Positions 18,286-27,841 of a stretch of DNA of 64,000 nt are shown here, piece after piece (within the stretch, counting starts at the first letter, position 1; the number at the start of each line of letters is the position of its first letter). Under the pieces are notes generated by a model that ran no database searches, was not told where the DNA came from, and worked only from the letters and a program-made list of their open reading frames with translations. Origin of the DNA: Halioglobus japonicus (GTDB lineage: Bacteria > Pseudomonadota > Gammaproteobacteria > Pseudomonadales > Halieaceae); NCBI GenBank assembly GCA_902705825.1, contig CACSIL010000001.1, positions 55,113 to 119,112 of the forward strand. Direction: 5' to 3'. Both the position numbers and the translations under genes were made by a program.

Positions 18286-18424
18286 CCCGGCGGTGCGACC
18301 CGCAGGTCAACAGTATACCCAAGCGGGTCATTTAACCGTACAGCCGGCTCTGGCATGTCGCTAATGCATTGACCGACAGGCGATATTCCAGCACATTGGT
18401 GATCGGCATAATCTGGAGAAGACT

Positions 18425-19069
18425 ATGATCACTATTCATCACCTGGGTGTTTCGCAATCCGACCGTATTGTCTGGTTGATGGAAGAACTCAATTTGCCCT
18501 ACAAATTGAAGTGGTATGACCGGGGGGATGATTTCCTGGCGCCTCCTGAGTTGCGCGCGGTGCACCCGGCCGGTACGGCCCCTATTATTGAGGACGGAGA
18601 GCTGGTGATGGCGGAATCCACCGCGATCGTTGAGTATATTTCCCAGCGGCACGGGGGAGGCGCGTTATCCGTGAAGCCCGATGATCCTGATTATCCGCAT
18701 TACCTGTTCTGGATGCAGTTCAACAATAATCTACAATCCGCACTTTTCATCAAGCTGGCTTTCCAGTCCACGGGCTCGGAACCTGCCGCTGATAACCCGA
18801 TGATGACGACCACGCAGCGCCGTGAAGACGGCATCTATCGCGCACTGGAAGAACGGTTGGGAGAGTCAGACTATCTCGCAGGCGCACAATTTAGCTGCGC
18901 AGACATCATGTCGATGTTTAATTTGACCTCGCTGGCCATGCTGGGTGCGCGGGCGATTGACGAGACACTGCCGAATACCGCGGCATACGTGGAGCGCGTG
19001 TCGGCCCGGCCGGCCTATCAAAAAGCCATGTCCATTGCAGGCCCAGCGGCGACGCGCCCGGCGAGTTGA
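18425..19069 (+). CDS. Glutathione S-transferase family protein
   Basis: 214 residues. The N-terminal thioredoxin-like domain begins ITIHHLGVSQSDRIVWLMEEL, with Ser in the position of the catalytic residue, continues through PAGTAPIIEDG and the glutathione-contacting ESTAI, and is followed by a helical C-terminal domain with the conserved FSCADIM N-capping motif. CTGGAG lies 7 nt before the ATG. It is distinct from the other GST in the window (11566-12273). Confidence 0.9.
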   Translation: MITIHHLGVSQSDRIVWLMEELNLPYKLKWYDRGDDFLAPPELRAVHPAGTAPIIEDGELVMAESTAIVEYISQRHGGGALSVKPDDPDYPHYLFWMQFNNNLQSALFIKLAFQSTGSEPAADNPMMTTTQRREDGIYRALEERLGESDYLAGAQFSCADIMSMFNLTSLAMLGARAIDETLPNTAAYVERVSARPAYQKAMSIAGPAATRPAS

Positions 19070-19093
19070 AGCGCGGCAGCTGGCAAACACACA

Positions 19094-19123
19094 TTGACGC
19101 AGTGTCTGTGCGGGCGTTATTAT
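19094..19123 (+). promoter_or_regulatory. Sigma70-type promoter of cytochrome/oxidoreductase pair
   Basis: TTGACG at 19094-19099 is followed after 17-18 nt by TTATTA/TATTAT at 19117-19123, a good -35/-10 pair about 45 nt before the cytochrome start codon. Confidence 0.55.
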
Positions 19124-19167
19124 AAAATAGTCATAGCTAATTTATTGAAGGCCGGGAGACCCCGCTC

Positions 19168-19533
19168 ATGAAACGTACAACAATATTGCTCCTCATTCTG
19201 GCCTTTGGGCTATCTGCATGCGACGGGCCCTCACCGTCGAAATCTCGTGAGGCAGAGGCTGCAAGTCGGCAGCTGGTGCCAAAGGACCCTGACATTGCAG
19301 CAATTTATGGGCGCAGTTGCAGTAGTTGTCATACCGTTGCCGCAACCGGTGCGCCACTGACCGGCGATGGGGCGGCCTGGACGCCTCGTATGGACAAAGG
19401 TATGGATGTGATGGTGGACAGTGTTATCAACGGTTTTGGTGGCATGCCGCCATTCGGCCTGTGCATGGATTGCAGCGCCGAGCAGTTTGAAGCGCTTATT
19501 CAATTTATGGCAACCCCGGTGAGCTCACAGTGA
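19168..19533 (+). CDS. Lipoprotein cytochrome c5
   Basis: 121 residues. Residues 1-18 are a lipoprotein signal (GLSAC18), so the protein is anchored in the periplasm. CSSCH at 51-55 binds one c-type heme, and GGMPPFG supplies M93 as axial ligand. C99 and C102 form the second cysteine pair (CMDCS) that is characteristic of cytochrome c5. Its stop codon overlaps the start of the next gene by 4 nt, so it is most likely the electron acceptor for that flavoenzyme. Confidence 0.92.
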   Translation: MKRTTILLLILAFGLSACDGPSPSKSREAEAASRQLVPKDPDIAAIYGRSCSSCHTVAATGAPLTGDGAAWTPRMDKGMDVMVDSVINGFGGMPPFGLCMDCSAEQFEALIQFMATPVSSQ

Positions 19534-20900
19534 TTAAACGTCGCAATTTACTCGGTGCTATGGTGGCCGCTGCCGTGGGCAGTCAGGCCGTTCCATTCCA
19601 GGCCCTGGCGGCAGCAGGAAAAGCGCAGCCTCGGTCTATTCCCTGGCGTAATTGGTCCGGCTCACAGCAGTGTTTGCCCACAGCGCGCAGTGCGCCTGCG
19701 AATGTTGCTGAGCTGCAGGAACTTATCGCCTCTGCCAGTGGCACCGTGCGCGCGGTCGGGGCGGGACATTCGTTTTCACCGCTGGTACCGACTGACGGCA
19801 CCATTGTGTCCCTCTCGCGTCTGAGCGGCTTGATCGACCATGACCCAAAAACACTGCAGGCCACTCTGTGGGCGGGTAGTCGGCTGGGCGATATCGGCCA
19901 GCCCCTGGAAACCGCAGGCCAGGCACTGATCAATATGCCAGATATCGACGAACAAACACTGGCCGGTTGTCTGTCCACCGCTACTCACGGTACTGGCATT
20001 GGCATCGGCTGTATGTCGACGTTTATCGAGGGTCTGCAACTGGTGGATGCCCGTGGCGAACTGGTGGATTGCGATGCCAGCAATAACCCCGAGCTGTTTC
20101 AGGCGGCGAAGGTGTCACTGGGGACACTGGGTGTGATCTCGCAAGTGAGATTGCAGAATGTCGCTCCCTACCGATTGCGCAGGGAAACGGTGTGGCGCGA
20201 GTTCGAAGAAATTATGGAAATCGCCAACGATATGGCGGATACACACCGCAATTTTGAGTTTTTCTACATACCTTATTCAGGGATGGGTTTTACCGATACG
20301 CATGACCTGACCGATGAGCCGATTGGGTCGACCGAGAAAATCGACAGCAACGATTCCGTCGAGGATCTGAAGATGGCGCGGGACTGGCTTGAGGGCTCGC
20401 CCAAACTGCGCGAGTTGATCCTCAGCAGCACAGTAAAAATGTTAAGCGATGAAGTCACTGTAGAGAGTTCCTGGAAGAACTACGCAAATGAGCGCAATGT
20501 CCGTTTCAACGAGATGGAGTATCACCTGCCGCGCGAACATGGCCTGCAGGCGATGCGCGAAGTTCGTGAAGTACTGGAGGCCAACCATCCCGAGGTGTTC
20601 TTTCCGATCGAGGTGCGTTTCGTCAAGGGAGACGATATCTGGCTCAGTCCGTTCTATCAGCGTGATACCTGCTCGATAGCCGTGCACCGGTATTTTGAGG
20701 ATGACTTCAAACCGTACTTTAAGTCCATCGAGCCCATCTTCCGCAAGTACAATGGCCGGCCGCACTGGGGTAAGCTCAATACCCTGACGCGAGATGATTT
20801 CCGCAAACTGTATCCGCGCTGGAATGATTTTGCCGAGGTGCGCAATACGATGGACCCCAAGGGGCGATTCCTGAATCCCTATCTGGCCGGTCTTTTCTGA
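19530..20900 (+). CDS. Exported D-arabinono/L-gulono-1,4-lactone oxidoreductase family flavoenzyme
   Basis: 456 residues, GTG start overlapping the upstream stop by 4 nt. Residues 3-27 look like a Tat signal (KRRNLLGA, then an alanine-rich stretch), fitting export of a folded FAD protein. The VAO-type FAD-binding domain shows VGAGHSFSPL, where H80 matches the histidine that carries covalent FAD in lactone oxidases, and STATHGTG. The C-terminal ALO domain ends with GRPHWGKLN and FLNPYL, both hallmark motifs. Family members oxidise aldonolactones or sugar alcohols. The translationally coupled cytochrome c5 suggests a dehydrogenase passing electrons to the respiratory chain rather than an oxidase. 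Confidence 0.88.
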   Translation: MIKRRNLLGAMVAAAVGSQAVPFQALAAAGKAQPRSIPWRNWSGSQQCLPTARSAPANVAELQELIASASGTVRAVGAGHSFSPLVPTDGTIVSLSRLSGLIDHDPKTLQATLWAGSRLGDIGQPLETAGQALINMPDIDEQTLAGCLSTATHGTGIGIGCMSTFIEGLQLVDARGELVDCDASNNPELFQAAKVSLGTLGVISQVRLQNVAPYRLRRETVWREFEEIMEIANDMADTHRNFEFFYIPYSGMGFTDTHDLTDEPIGSTEKIDSNDSVEDLKMARDWLEGSPKLRELILSSTVKMLSDEVTVESSWKNYANERNVRFNEMEYHLPREHGLQAMREVREVLEANHPEVFFPIEVRFVKGDDIWLSPFYQRDTCSIAVHRYFEDDFKPYFKSIEPIFRKYNGRPHWGKLNTLTRDDFRKLYPRWNDFAEVRNTMDPKGRFLNPYLAGLF

Positions 20901-21020
20901 GTAAACCCGCCACCTTCCAGGGTTGATCGCGCAGCGGCGTCAGTTTCTACACTGTGGATGTATCGCGTATAGTCGGTACACCAAAGTAACGCACAAGCTG
21001 AATCTACTGGAGGCGGTGTC

Positions 21021-21611
21021 ATGTTGGCTATGCTGTGTGCCTTTCTGGCCGGTGCTGTCGGATGGACATTTACCGAGTACGTTCTTCACCGCTTTGTCTT
21101 CCACGGGTCCGGTGCCAGAGGGCTTGGTGCAAAGGAGCATCGACGCCATCACGCACAGGTGGACTACTTCGCTCCCGCCTGGCAAAAAGGTCTGGCGGCG
21201 CTCGCTGCTACCGCTATTTTATTCCCGCTCTTGGCGCTGCTTGTCGGGCCTGCAATTGGTGCGGCCGGCACGCTGGGCTTTGTCGCGATGTATGTGCTCT
21301 ATGAGGTACTGCACCGGCGCGCGCACACACATCCGCCGCGCGGTCGCTACGGACGGTGGCGGCGCAAAAATCACTTTGCACACCATTTTGCCGACCCGCG
21401 ACTTGCACAGGGTGTAACCACGCCGTTCTGGGACTTTGTCTTCGGTACGCGCCTTAGCGTTGCACAGGTTCGCGTGCCGCGCCGACTGGCAATGCGCTGG
21501 CTGGTTGATCAACACGGGGAGGTTTGTCCGGCCTATGCCGCCGACTACACGCTGGTCGGCGCACGCAGGCGAGACGAGGTAGCGCCTGGTGCTGGGGGTG
21601 ACGCAGTCTAG
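21021..21611 (+). CDS. Fatty acid hydroxylase/sterol desaturase superfamily protein
   Basis: 196 residues with two pairs of membrane helices. The di-iron histidine motifs are EYVLHRFVFH (H23, H28), HRRHH (40-44), HRRAHTH (H98, H102, H104) and HFAHH (118-122), the arrangement of membrane-bound hydroxylases and desaturases. Such enzymes insert oxygen into lipid chains or isoprenoids (for example carotenoid hydroxylases). GGAGG lies 9 nt before the ATG. The C-terminal 45 residues are soluble and unrecognised. Confidence 0.85.
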   Translation: MLAMLCAFLAGAVGWTFTEYVLHRFVFHGSGARGLGAKEHRRHHAQVDYFAPAWQKGLAALAATAILFPLLALLVGPAIGAAGTLGFVAMYVLYEVLHRRAHTHPPRGRYGRWRRKNHFAHHFADPRLAQGVTTPFWDFVFGTRLSVAQVRVPRRLAMRWLVDQHGEVCPAYAADYTLVGARRRDEVAPGAGGDAV

Positions 21612-21781
21612 TTTTGACTTGCTGTCTCTGGTTGTGGTGATGGTGCGCGAGAGCTGGCACTTGCCCGATTGCTGGCGTTTGTCCGTCGTGGGGTCGCGGA
21701 CCGTTTTGTTGATTTTGATATAAAATACGCCGGGCCGAAAAACCCGATGCCCCGATTCCTACCTCGATTGAGAGATGCTGA

Positions 21782-22849
21782 ATGTTTAGAAAGGCGATGA
21801 AATTAATGGTCCCGGTGGGGATTGTCGTCGCGGCTGTGTTGCTGGCCATCCTGATGGTTGGTTCGCGGGAGGCGCTGGAGACCAGCGAAGCTGTGCAGCT
21901 ATTGCCGCGTGTGCAGGCTGTTGAAGTGGCACTCACCGAGGTGCCGATCTCCATTGTCGCCCACGGCACCGTGACCTCTCGCTACGAGTTGGAGTTGGCA
22001 ACGGAGGTGACAGGGAGAGTTGTCTGGGCGGCACCTGAATTTGAGTCCGGCAAACTAGTCTCCGCAGGTACCGTTTTGCTGCGTATCGACCCGGTCAGTT
22101 ATCGGCTGGCGTTGGCGCAGGCCAAGGCGGCACTGTCCTCTGCCAATATGGCGCTGGCCGATGCCAAAGCACTGAAGCGTCAGGCTGCTATTGCCGAGGG
22201 TGCGCTGAATATCGAAGCTGCGCGCCAGCGTGTGGTTAAAGCGGAGCAGGATCTTGCCTACACAGAGATCAAAGCCCCTTTTAACGCAGTCATCGACAAG
22301 AAGTTGGTGGAATTTGGGCAGTTTATCAGCACCGGCCAGCCGGTGATGCGCCTGCTCAGCAGTGACACGGCACGGGTAACGCTGCCGGTGACACCTGCCG
22401 AGGCGGGATTTCTGCAATCGTCAATTGGTGCTCCTGTCACTCTGCGTGCGCAGATCGGTGAGCATGAGGTGCAGTGGGAGGCGCAGCTTGCGCGCATCGA
22501 AGCGCGTGTCGATACACTGACGCGTGTGATTCCGGTAGTGGTGGAGGTCGATTCGCCCTATGACACCGGCGTGCACCCCCGCAGTTTGCCATTGGGCTTA
22601 TTTGTCACTGCGACGCTGCCGGGCCAGCCGGTTGACTCCGCTGTACGATTGCCCAGCTCGGTGTTGCACGCCGACGACTCGGTCTTTGTGGTGTCGGAAA
22701 ATGTGTTGCGCCGCAAGCGGGTGAATATCATTCATCGTGAGGGTGATACGGTGGTGATTAATGGCGGGCTGGAGCCCGGCGATAAAGTCGTCACCACGCG
22801 CCTGGAGCTGATGTTTGAAGGTATGAAGGTCGAGCTGGCTGATGGTTGA
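21782..22849 (+). CDS. RND efflux periplasmic adaptor (HlyD/AcrA family)
   Basis: 355 residues. A single N-terminal membrane anchor (residues 7-28) without a lipobox, then barrel-sandwich hybrid (lipoyl) halves around 55-95 and 160-190 flanking a short alpha-hairpin, and beta-barrel and membrane-proximal domains up to the end (GLEPGDKVV). It bridges the inner-membrane pump with an outer-membrane channel. Its last 8 nt overlap the transporter gene, so translation is coupled. The hairpin is short, and no outer-membrane factor is encoded nearby. Confidence 0.93.
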   Translation: MFRKAMKLMVPVGIVVAAVLLAILMVGSREALETSEAVQLLPRVQAVEVALTEVPISIVAHGTVTSRYELELATEVTGRVVWAAPEFESGKLVSAGTVLLRIDPVSYRLALAQAKAALSSANMALADAKALKRQAAIAEGALNIEAARQRVVKAEQDLAYTEIKAPFNAVIDKKLVEFGQFISTGQPVMRLLSSDTARVTLPVTPAEAGFLQSSIGAPVTLRAQIGEHEVQWEAQLARIEARVDTLTRVIPVVVEVDSPYDTGVHPRSLPLGLFVTATLPGQPVDSAVRLPSSVLHADDSVFVVSENVLRRKRVNIIHREGDTVVINGGLEPGDKVVTTRLELMFEGMKVELADG

Positions 22850-25800
22850 ATCGCGCTATCAGAATGAGAAGGGCCCCATTGGGTGGATGGCTTCAAATCC
22901 CATTGCGGCCAATCTGCTGCTGGTGATCGTACTGGTCGCTGGCCTGATCGCGATTCAAGGTATTCGCAAGGAAGTCTTTCCGAATTTCCCCACTGACACG
23001 TTCACTGTAACCGTGCCGTACCCGGGTAGTTCTCCCGAGGAAATTGAGCAGGGCATCCTGTTAAAAGTAGAAGAAGAACTGCGCGATATAGTGGGGTTGA
23101 AGGAAATTCGCAGCACCGCAATGGAAGGCGTGGGCGTCGTCACTGTGGAAATGGAGGCGGGCAGCGATATTGCCAAAGCGCTCAATGAGGCCAAGGTCCG
23201 GGTCGATGGTATTCCCTCCTTTCCGCTGGATGCGGAGGAACCGATCGTTGAAGAGTTGATCAGTCGCGGATACGCCATGCGTGTCAGTGTGTATGGCGAT
23301 CTTGATGAGGTGGGTCTGAAGCAGCTCACCGAGCAGGTGCGGGAGGAAATTCTCGATCTGGAGGGTATCAGCGAGATTCGTATTCTGGGCGAGCGCGACT
23401 ACGAAATGTCCATCGAGGTTTCAACGGAGGCTCTGCGGCGCTATGGCCTGGATTTTGATCAGGTGGTTGCCGCGGTCAAAAACCGCTCGCGTGATCTGCC
23501 CGGCGGCAGTATGCGCACCGAACATGGCTCCATCAAATTGCGCTCGGTATCCCAGGCCTATACCGGCGAAGAGTACGCTGCACTGAATTTGTTGACGCGC
23601 GAGGACGGTACCTCCATCACGCTGGGGGAGGTGGCCCAGGTTGTCGATGGCTTTGAGGATCAGCCTGTACTGAGTACGCTCAATGGCCGGCGCGCCATAA
23701 CCCTGATTATCGACAGGGTCGGCAATCAGGATGTGTTGCAGATAACAGATGAGTTGCGCACGTATGTCGCCGAAAAACAGGCGCGCCTCTCCGAGGGTGT
23801 TTTCGTTGTCGGCTGGATTGACGAGAGCAAAATCTTGCGTGGTCGCATCGATCTCATGCTGCGCAACGCCGCTCAGGGCGCGCTGCTAGTAGTGATCGCG
23901 CTGGCTCTGTTTCTGGATCTGACGCTGGCCCTGTGGGTGATAGTGGGGGTGCCGTTTGCGATACTGGCAACACTGGCGACCATCTATTTCCTCGGTATAC
24001 CGGTATCGATCAATGTGTTGTCTGTTTTTGCCTTCATATTGGTGCTGGGTATTCTGGTTGACGACGGGATTGTCACCGCAGAAAGCGCCTATGCCTATTT
24101 ACAGGCAGAACGACAGGGCTTGCCCAGCGTATTGCGAGGTGTCCGCAGGGTTGCGACGGCGACAATTTTCGGCGCGCTGACGACGATGATAGCCTTTGCT
24201 CCGACGATGTTTTTGACCGAGGGCTTTGCGCGCGTGGGCACGCATATGGGGCCCGTGGTCATCCTGTGTATATTCTTTTCCCTGATTGAGACCAAGTTGA
24301 TTCTCCCCGCACACCTGCGCCACTTGCGCGTGGGTGAATCGAAATCCGCTGGTGTGCGCGGCGCGATACGGCGGTTCCAGGGGCGTTTCGCAACGGCGCT
24401 TGCCAATTTTGCATCCGGTCCCTATCGGCGCTTCCTTATGTTTTGCCTGCATCATCGCTACACGACGATAGCCGTGTTTGTCGCCCTGCTCATTGTCTCG
24501 CTGGCATTGATGCCCTCTGGTCTGGTGAGGTTTGTGTTTTTCCCGAATGTACCCTCAGACCAGATTTACGTGACGCTTGAGATGCCGCAGGGAGCACCCT
24601 GGGAGAAAACCCACGATTATGCGCGGCGTATCGAGGTGGCCGTCAAGGCGATGAATGAGCGTTATCTGCAAGAGGTGGGTACCTCGGTTGATGTCGTCAG
24701 AGAGCTGCTGGTGGTATCGGAAAGTGATACCCAGGCCAGAGTGGATGTCGAACTGGTGCCCAGTGAAGAGCGGACTATCAGTTCCGTGGTGCTGGCACAG
24801 TGGCTGCGGGAGGAGTTGGGTACTCTCGAAGGTATTCGCTCTCTCAACATCGACGCTGTGGCCGGCCCGTCCGGCGCCGCTCTGGAGTTGCAGTTACAGG
24901 GCCAGGATCTGGAAACGTTGCGGTTGGCCGCGCAGGATGTGAAACGCTCTCTGGCACAGATGAACGGCGTGCAGGATATCAGTGACAGTTTCAATTCCGG
25001 TGGCCGTGAGCTCGATATTCATGTCTCTGTCGAAGGTGAGGCGCTGGGACTGGGCGATGTGGAATTGGCGCGGCAGGTGCGGCAGGCATTCTTCGGTGCT
25101 GAAATACAACGGGTTCAGCGCGGGCGCAACGAGGTGCGGGTCTATGTCCGCTTGCCAGCTGCCCAGCGCAGCCAAATTGAAAGCCTGAGCGGATTGTGGA
25201 TACGCCTGCCCGATGGGCGCAAGGTGCCATTTTCTGTTGTGGGTACGGCGCGTGAAACAACAGGGTTGAGTACGATCAATCGGATAGATCGCAAACGGGT
25301 CGTGACGGTGGAGGCCGATATCAACAAGATGTTGGTTGAGCCCAGCGAGGTTATCGCTTTACTCCAGACGCAGGTGCTTCCCGATCTGTTGGTGAAATAT
25401 CCCGGCATTAGCTTCAACTTTGGCGGCGAGGCCGAGGCGGAGGAGAAAACATCATCGGTACTCTTGTACGGCTTTGTCATTGTCCTGCTGATGATCTTCG
25501 GCGCGCTCGCAATACCCCTGAAGAGCTATCTGCAACCGCTGTTGATTATGTCTGTGATTCCCTTTGGCATCATCGGCGCTATTCTTGGACATCTGCTGCT
25601 GGGTAAAGATGTCAGCATGTTGTCGGTCATCGGGATCATTGGCCTGGTGGGTGTTGTGGTCAACGACAGTCTGGTGATGGTGGATTTCATTAATCACTAC
25701 ATCGATGAAGGCCACGACTGGCGGTCGGCGGTGGTCGAGGCGGGGCCGCAGCGGTTTCGCGCGGTGATACTGACTTCAGTGACAACGTTCCTCGGTTTGT

Positions 25801-25988
25801 TGCCCATACAAATGGAGACGTCTATCCAGTCCGAGTTTGTAAAGCCTATGGCGATATCGATTGCGTTCGGTGTGTTGTTTGCAACCCTCGTCACCTTGAT
25901 CCTTGTGCCGGTCATTTACTTTATGGCCCATGATCTGGCGGAGCGGGCCAAAGCGTTCTGGTTGGGAGTGACTGAGCCGAGTCAGTAG
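22842..25988 (+). CDS. RND efflux transporter permease (AcrB family)
   Basis: 1048 residues, full length for an HAE/AcrB-type pump. A first membrane helix (about 14-34) is followed by a large periplasmic loop, helices 2-6 (about 345-490), helix 7 near 545, a second periplasmic loop and helices 8-12 (about 885-1030). The proton-relay aspartates in helix 4 are D407 and D408 (GILVDDGIV), at the same numbers as in E. coli AcrB. It exports drugs, bile-like compounds or lipids by proton antiport. Substrate specificity is not evident; it resembles the environmental AcrB-like branch usually encoded with just one adaptor. Confidence 0.95.
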   Translation: MVESRYQNEKGPIGWMASNPIAANLLLVIVLVAGLIAIQGIRKEVFPNFPTDTFTVTVPYPGSSPEEIEQGILLKVEEELRDIVGLKEIRSTAMEGVGVVTVEMEAGSDIAKALNEAKVRVDGIPSFPLDAEEPIVEELISRGYAMRVSVYGDLDEVGLKQLTEQVREEILDLEGISEIRILGERDYEMSIEVSTEALRRYGLDFDQVVAAVKNRSRDLPGGSMRTEHGSIKLRSVSQAYTGEEYAALNLLTREDGTSITLGEVAQVVDGFEDQPVLSTLNGRRAITLIIDRVGNQDVLQITDELRTYVAEKQARLSEGVFVVGWIDESKILRGRIDLMLRNAAQGALLVVIALALFLDLTLALWVIVGVPFAILATLATIYFLGIPVSINVLSVFAFILVLGILVDDGIVTAESAYAYLQAERQGLPSVLRGVRRVATATIFGALTTMIAFAPTMFLTEGFARVGTHMGPVVILCIFFSLIETKLILPAHLRHLRVGESKSAGVRGAIRRFQGRFATALANFASGPYRRFLMFCLHHRYTTIAVFVALLIVSLALMPSGLVRFVFFPNVPSDQIYVTLEMPQGAPWEKTHDYARRIEVAVKAMNERYLQEVGTSVDVVRELLVVSESDTQARVDVELVPSEERTISSVVLAQWLREELGTLEGIRSLNIDAVAGPSGAALELQLQGQDLETLRLAAQDVKRSLAQMNGVQDISDSFNSGGRELDIHVSVEGEALGLGDVELARQVRQAFFGAEIQRVQRGRNEVRVYVRLPAAQRSQIESLSGLWIRLPDGRKVPFSVVGTARETTGLSTINRIDRKRVVTVEADINKMLVEPSEVIALLQTQVLPDLLVKYPGISFNFGGEAEAEEKTSSVLLYGFVIVLLMIFGALAIPLKSYLQPLLIMSVIPFGIIGAILGHLLLGKDVSMLSVIGIIGLVGVVVNDSLVMVDFINHYIDEGHDWRSAVVEAGPQRFRAVILTSVTTFLGLLPIQMETSIQSEFVKPMAISIAFGVLFATLVTLILVPVIYFMAHDLAERAKAFWLGVTEPSQ

Positions 25989-26004
25989 CGCGCGTGGCGA
26001 TGCA

Positions 26005-27435
26005 TTAGGCGCGCTGGAAAAGGGCAATTGCCTCACTGTGACCAGTGTGGGGAAACATATCTACCATGGCAGCTTTCGCCAGGCGATAGCCGCCCTGGCG
26101 CAGGATTCGGGCATCCCGCAGTAGCGTTGCCGGGTGGCATGAGATATACACCAGTCGTTTAACTTTTGCCTTTATCAGCGCCTCGCAAACGGCCTTCGCT
26201 CCTGCTCGCGGGGGGTCCAGAATGGCAATATCCGCCCGGGGCAGGTGTACTTCATTTGTCATCAGGTTGAGCGTGGTAGCGCGCACATTATCTATGCCGT
26301 TGCGTTCGGCATTGGCTGCCAGTCGCGCCGTCATGCTGGCGTCATTTTCAAAGGTGTGGACGCTCCTGGCTTTGCAGGCCAGCGGCAAGCTGAAATTCCC
26401 TATGCCGGCGAAAAGATCGAGCGCATCTTCATCTTCGCCCGGTTGCAACCATTGTAGAGCCCGTGCCACCAGAGTCGCATTGACGGCCCAATGGGTCTGG
26501 GTGAAGTCGCCCGGCTGATAGCCTAACACCAGCTCTGGTGACGGCGTTGTACCCTCGGCAATTACGCCCCCTGCCCGAAGCTGCAGTTCCCCCTCGGCCA
26601 GAAGTTCCTGCCATAGTCCCAGCTCGTTGTCGTCATCTTCACTGGCGTGCGTATCGTCACGCGTTTTTTTATGGGTGGCAAGGCGGGCGCGCAGTGCGAT
26701 AACCCCGTCTGTCAGCATCGCCTCGCGCAGTTCAGCCAGGGTCTTCTCGCCTGGATTTGCCGCAAAATAGAAACACAGCCCAAGCTGGTTATTGCTGTCT
26801 GCGTCGATCTCGATCTCTCGCAGCCCTTGCAGGTCTGGCGCCCGCAGTAGCCTCTGGGGCAAAGCCTGTATCATCGCATTGACCGCCGGATTGGCCACCA
26901 GACAATGTTCTACATTCACCGCCTGTCGCGACCGGTGCTGGCGAAGCGCAAGCACAAAACCCTTTTGCGTATCGCGTGTTACCAGAAGACGCAGTCGGTG
27001 GCGAAAACCGGCTGAATCACTGAGTATCGGTGGGTCCAGTTCGAGCGGGAAATCACCTTTCAGTAGCGTTTGCAGCATCGTTTGCTGGTGCTGCTGCTGT
27101 GCGTCCATCGACCAGTGTTGCAAACTGCAGCCGCCGCATTCGTTGAAAATCGGACATTCGGGCTGCACACGATCGGCATTGGGCGCTGAATCAGCAACCC
27201 GCTCTAGCATCACTGCTTCGTCAAAACCTTTCTTTACCGCTGTGCACTGCGCTTGTACTTGCTCGCCCTCCAGAGCGCCACTGACAAAGACAATCTTGCC
27301 GTCACGGCGTGCGACACCGCGGCCCTCCTGGCTCATACGTTCGATTGTCAGCGTGGCCTTACCCCACAGTCGGGCGGGGCCCTTTTTGACGGATGTCCTG
27401 CGCGAGGGTCTGCGAGATGTCGGAGATCTGGCCAT
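26005..27435 (-). CDS. rlmD: 23S rRNA (uracil-C5)-methyltransferase RlmD
   Basis: 476 residues. A basic N-terminal extension and TRAM RNA-binding domain (about 20-80) are followed by the iron-sulfur cluster cysteines C94, C100, C103 (CPIFNECGGC) and a fourth in NVEHC near 183. The methyltransferase domain carries DLFAGIGNFSLPLA, the LDPPRAG loop and the catalytic cysteine in YISCHPATLLRD. RlmD (RumA) makes m5U1939 in 23S rRNA from SAM. Insertion near residue 265 (acidic DDDNE stretch) makes it somewhat longer than E. coli RlmD. An S4-domain gene lies just upstream (12 nt). Confidence 0.93.
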   Translation of the reverse strand: MARSPTSRRPSRRTSVKKGPARLWGKATLTIERMSQEGRGVARRDGKIVFVSGALEGEQVQAQCTAVKKGFDEAVMLERVADSAPNADRVQPECPIFNECGGCSLQHWSMDAQQQHQQTMLQTLLKGDFPLELDPPILSDSAGFRHRLRLLVTRDTQKGFVLALRQHRSRQAVNVEHCLVANPAVNAMIQALPQRLLRAPDLQGLREIEIDADSNNQLGLCFYFAANPGEKTLAELREAMLTDGVIALRARLATHKKTRDDTHASEDDDNELGLWQELLAEGELQLRAGGVIAEGTTPSPELVLGYQPGDFTQTHWAVNATLVARALQWLQPGEDEDALDLFAGIGNFSLPLACKARSVHTFENDASMTARLAANAERNGIDNVRATTLNLMTNEVHLPRADIAILDPPRAGAKAVCEALIKAKVKRLVYISCHPATLLRDARILRQGGYRLAKAAMVDMFPHTGHSEAIALFQRA

Positions 27436-27447
27436 GAACCGTTCGCC

Positions 27448-27660
27448 TCAAGCCAGCTGTATTTGCAGTGATTCGCCGGCAAACTCGATTACATCGCCGG
27501 CGACTATTTTTCTGCGTTTGCGGGTCTCCACCTCGCCGTTGACGTTTACCTGTCCATCGGCAATGACCAGTTTGGCCTCGCCGCCGGTGGTTACCAGGCC
27601 CTCAAATTTCAGTATCTTGAAGAGTTCGACGGGTTGTTTTGTAATCTCTACGGTGCGCAT
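27448..27660 (-). CDS. YbcJ-like S4-domain RNA-binding protein
   Basis: 70 residues making a single S4 domain: LFKILKFEGLVTTGGEAKLVI-type helix-turn-helix followed by GQVNVNGEVETRKRRK, in which basic residues contact RNA. This is the YbcJ/RsfA-like short S4 family. It is 12 nt upstream of rlmD on the same strand and so probably co-transcribed, in keeping with a ribosome-related role. Confidence 0.9.
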   Translation of the reverse strand: MRTVEITKQPVELFKILKFEGLVTTGGEAKLVIADGQVNVNGEVETRKRRKIVAGDVIEFAGESLQIQLA

Positions 27661-27841
27661 TGTTAATTCCGGGAATGAACTGCGCGCAGTGTAGCTTGAA
27701 TCGTCTGGCTATTCATTGACTCATACCCGCACTTGATCTCATCGTCGCTCTGGTCTTAACTACAAACCTGCCCGTGGCTGGAATGAAGGAGTCACGGGGT
27801 GTTCGTTAGGTGACTTTCATGGGATAAGACAGGACTAACCA

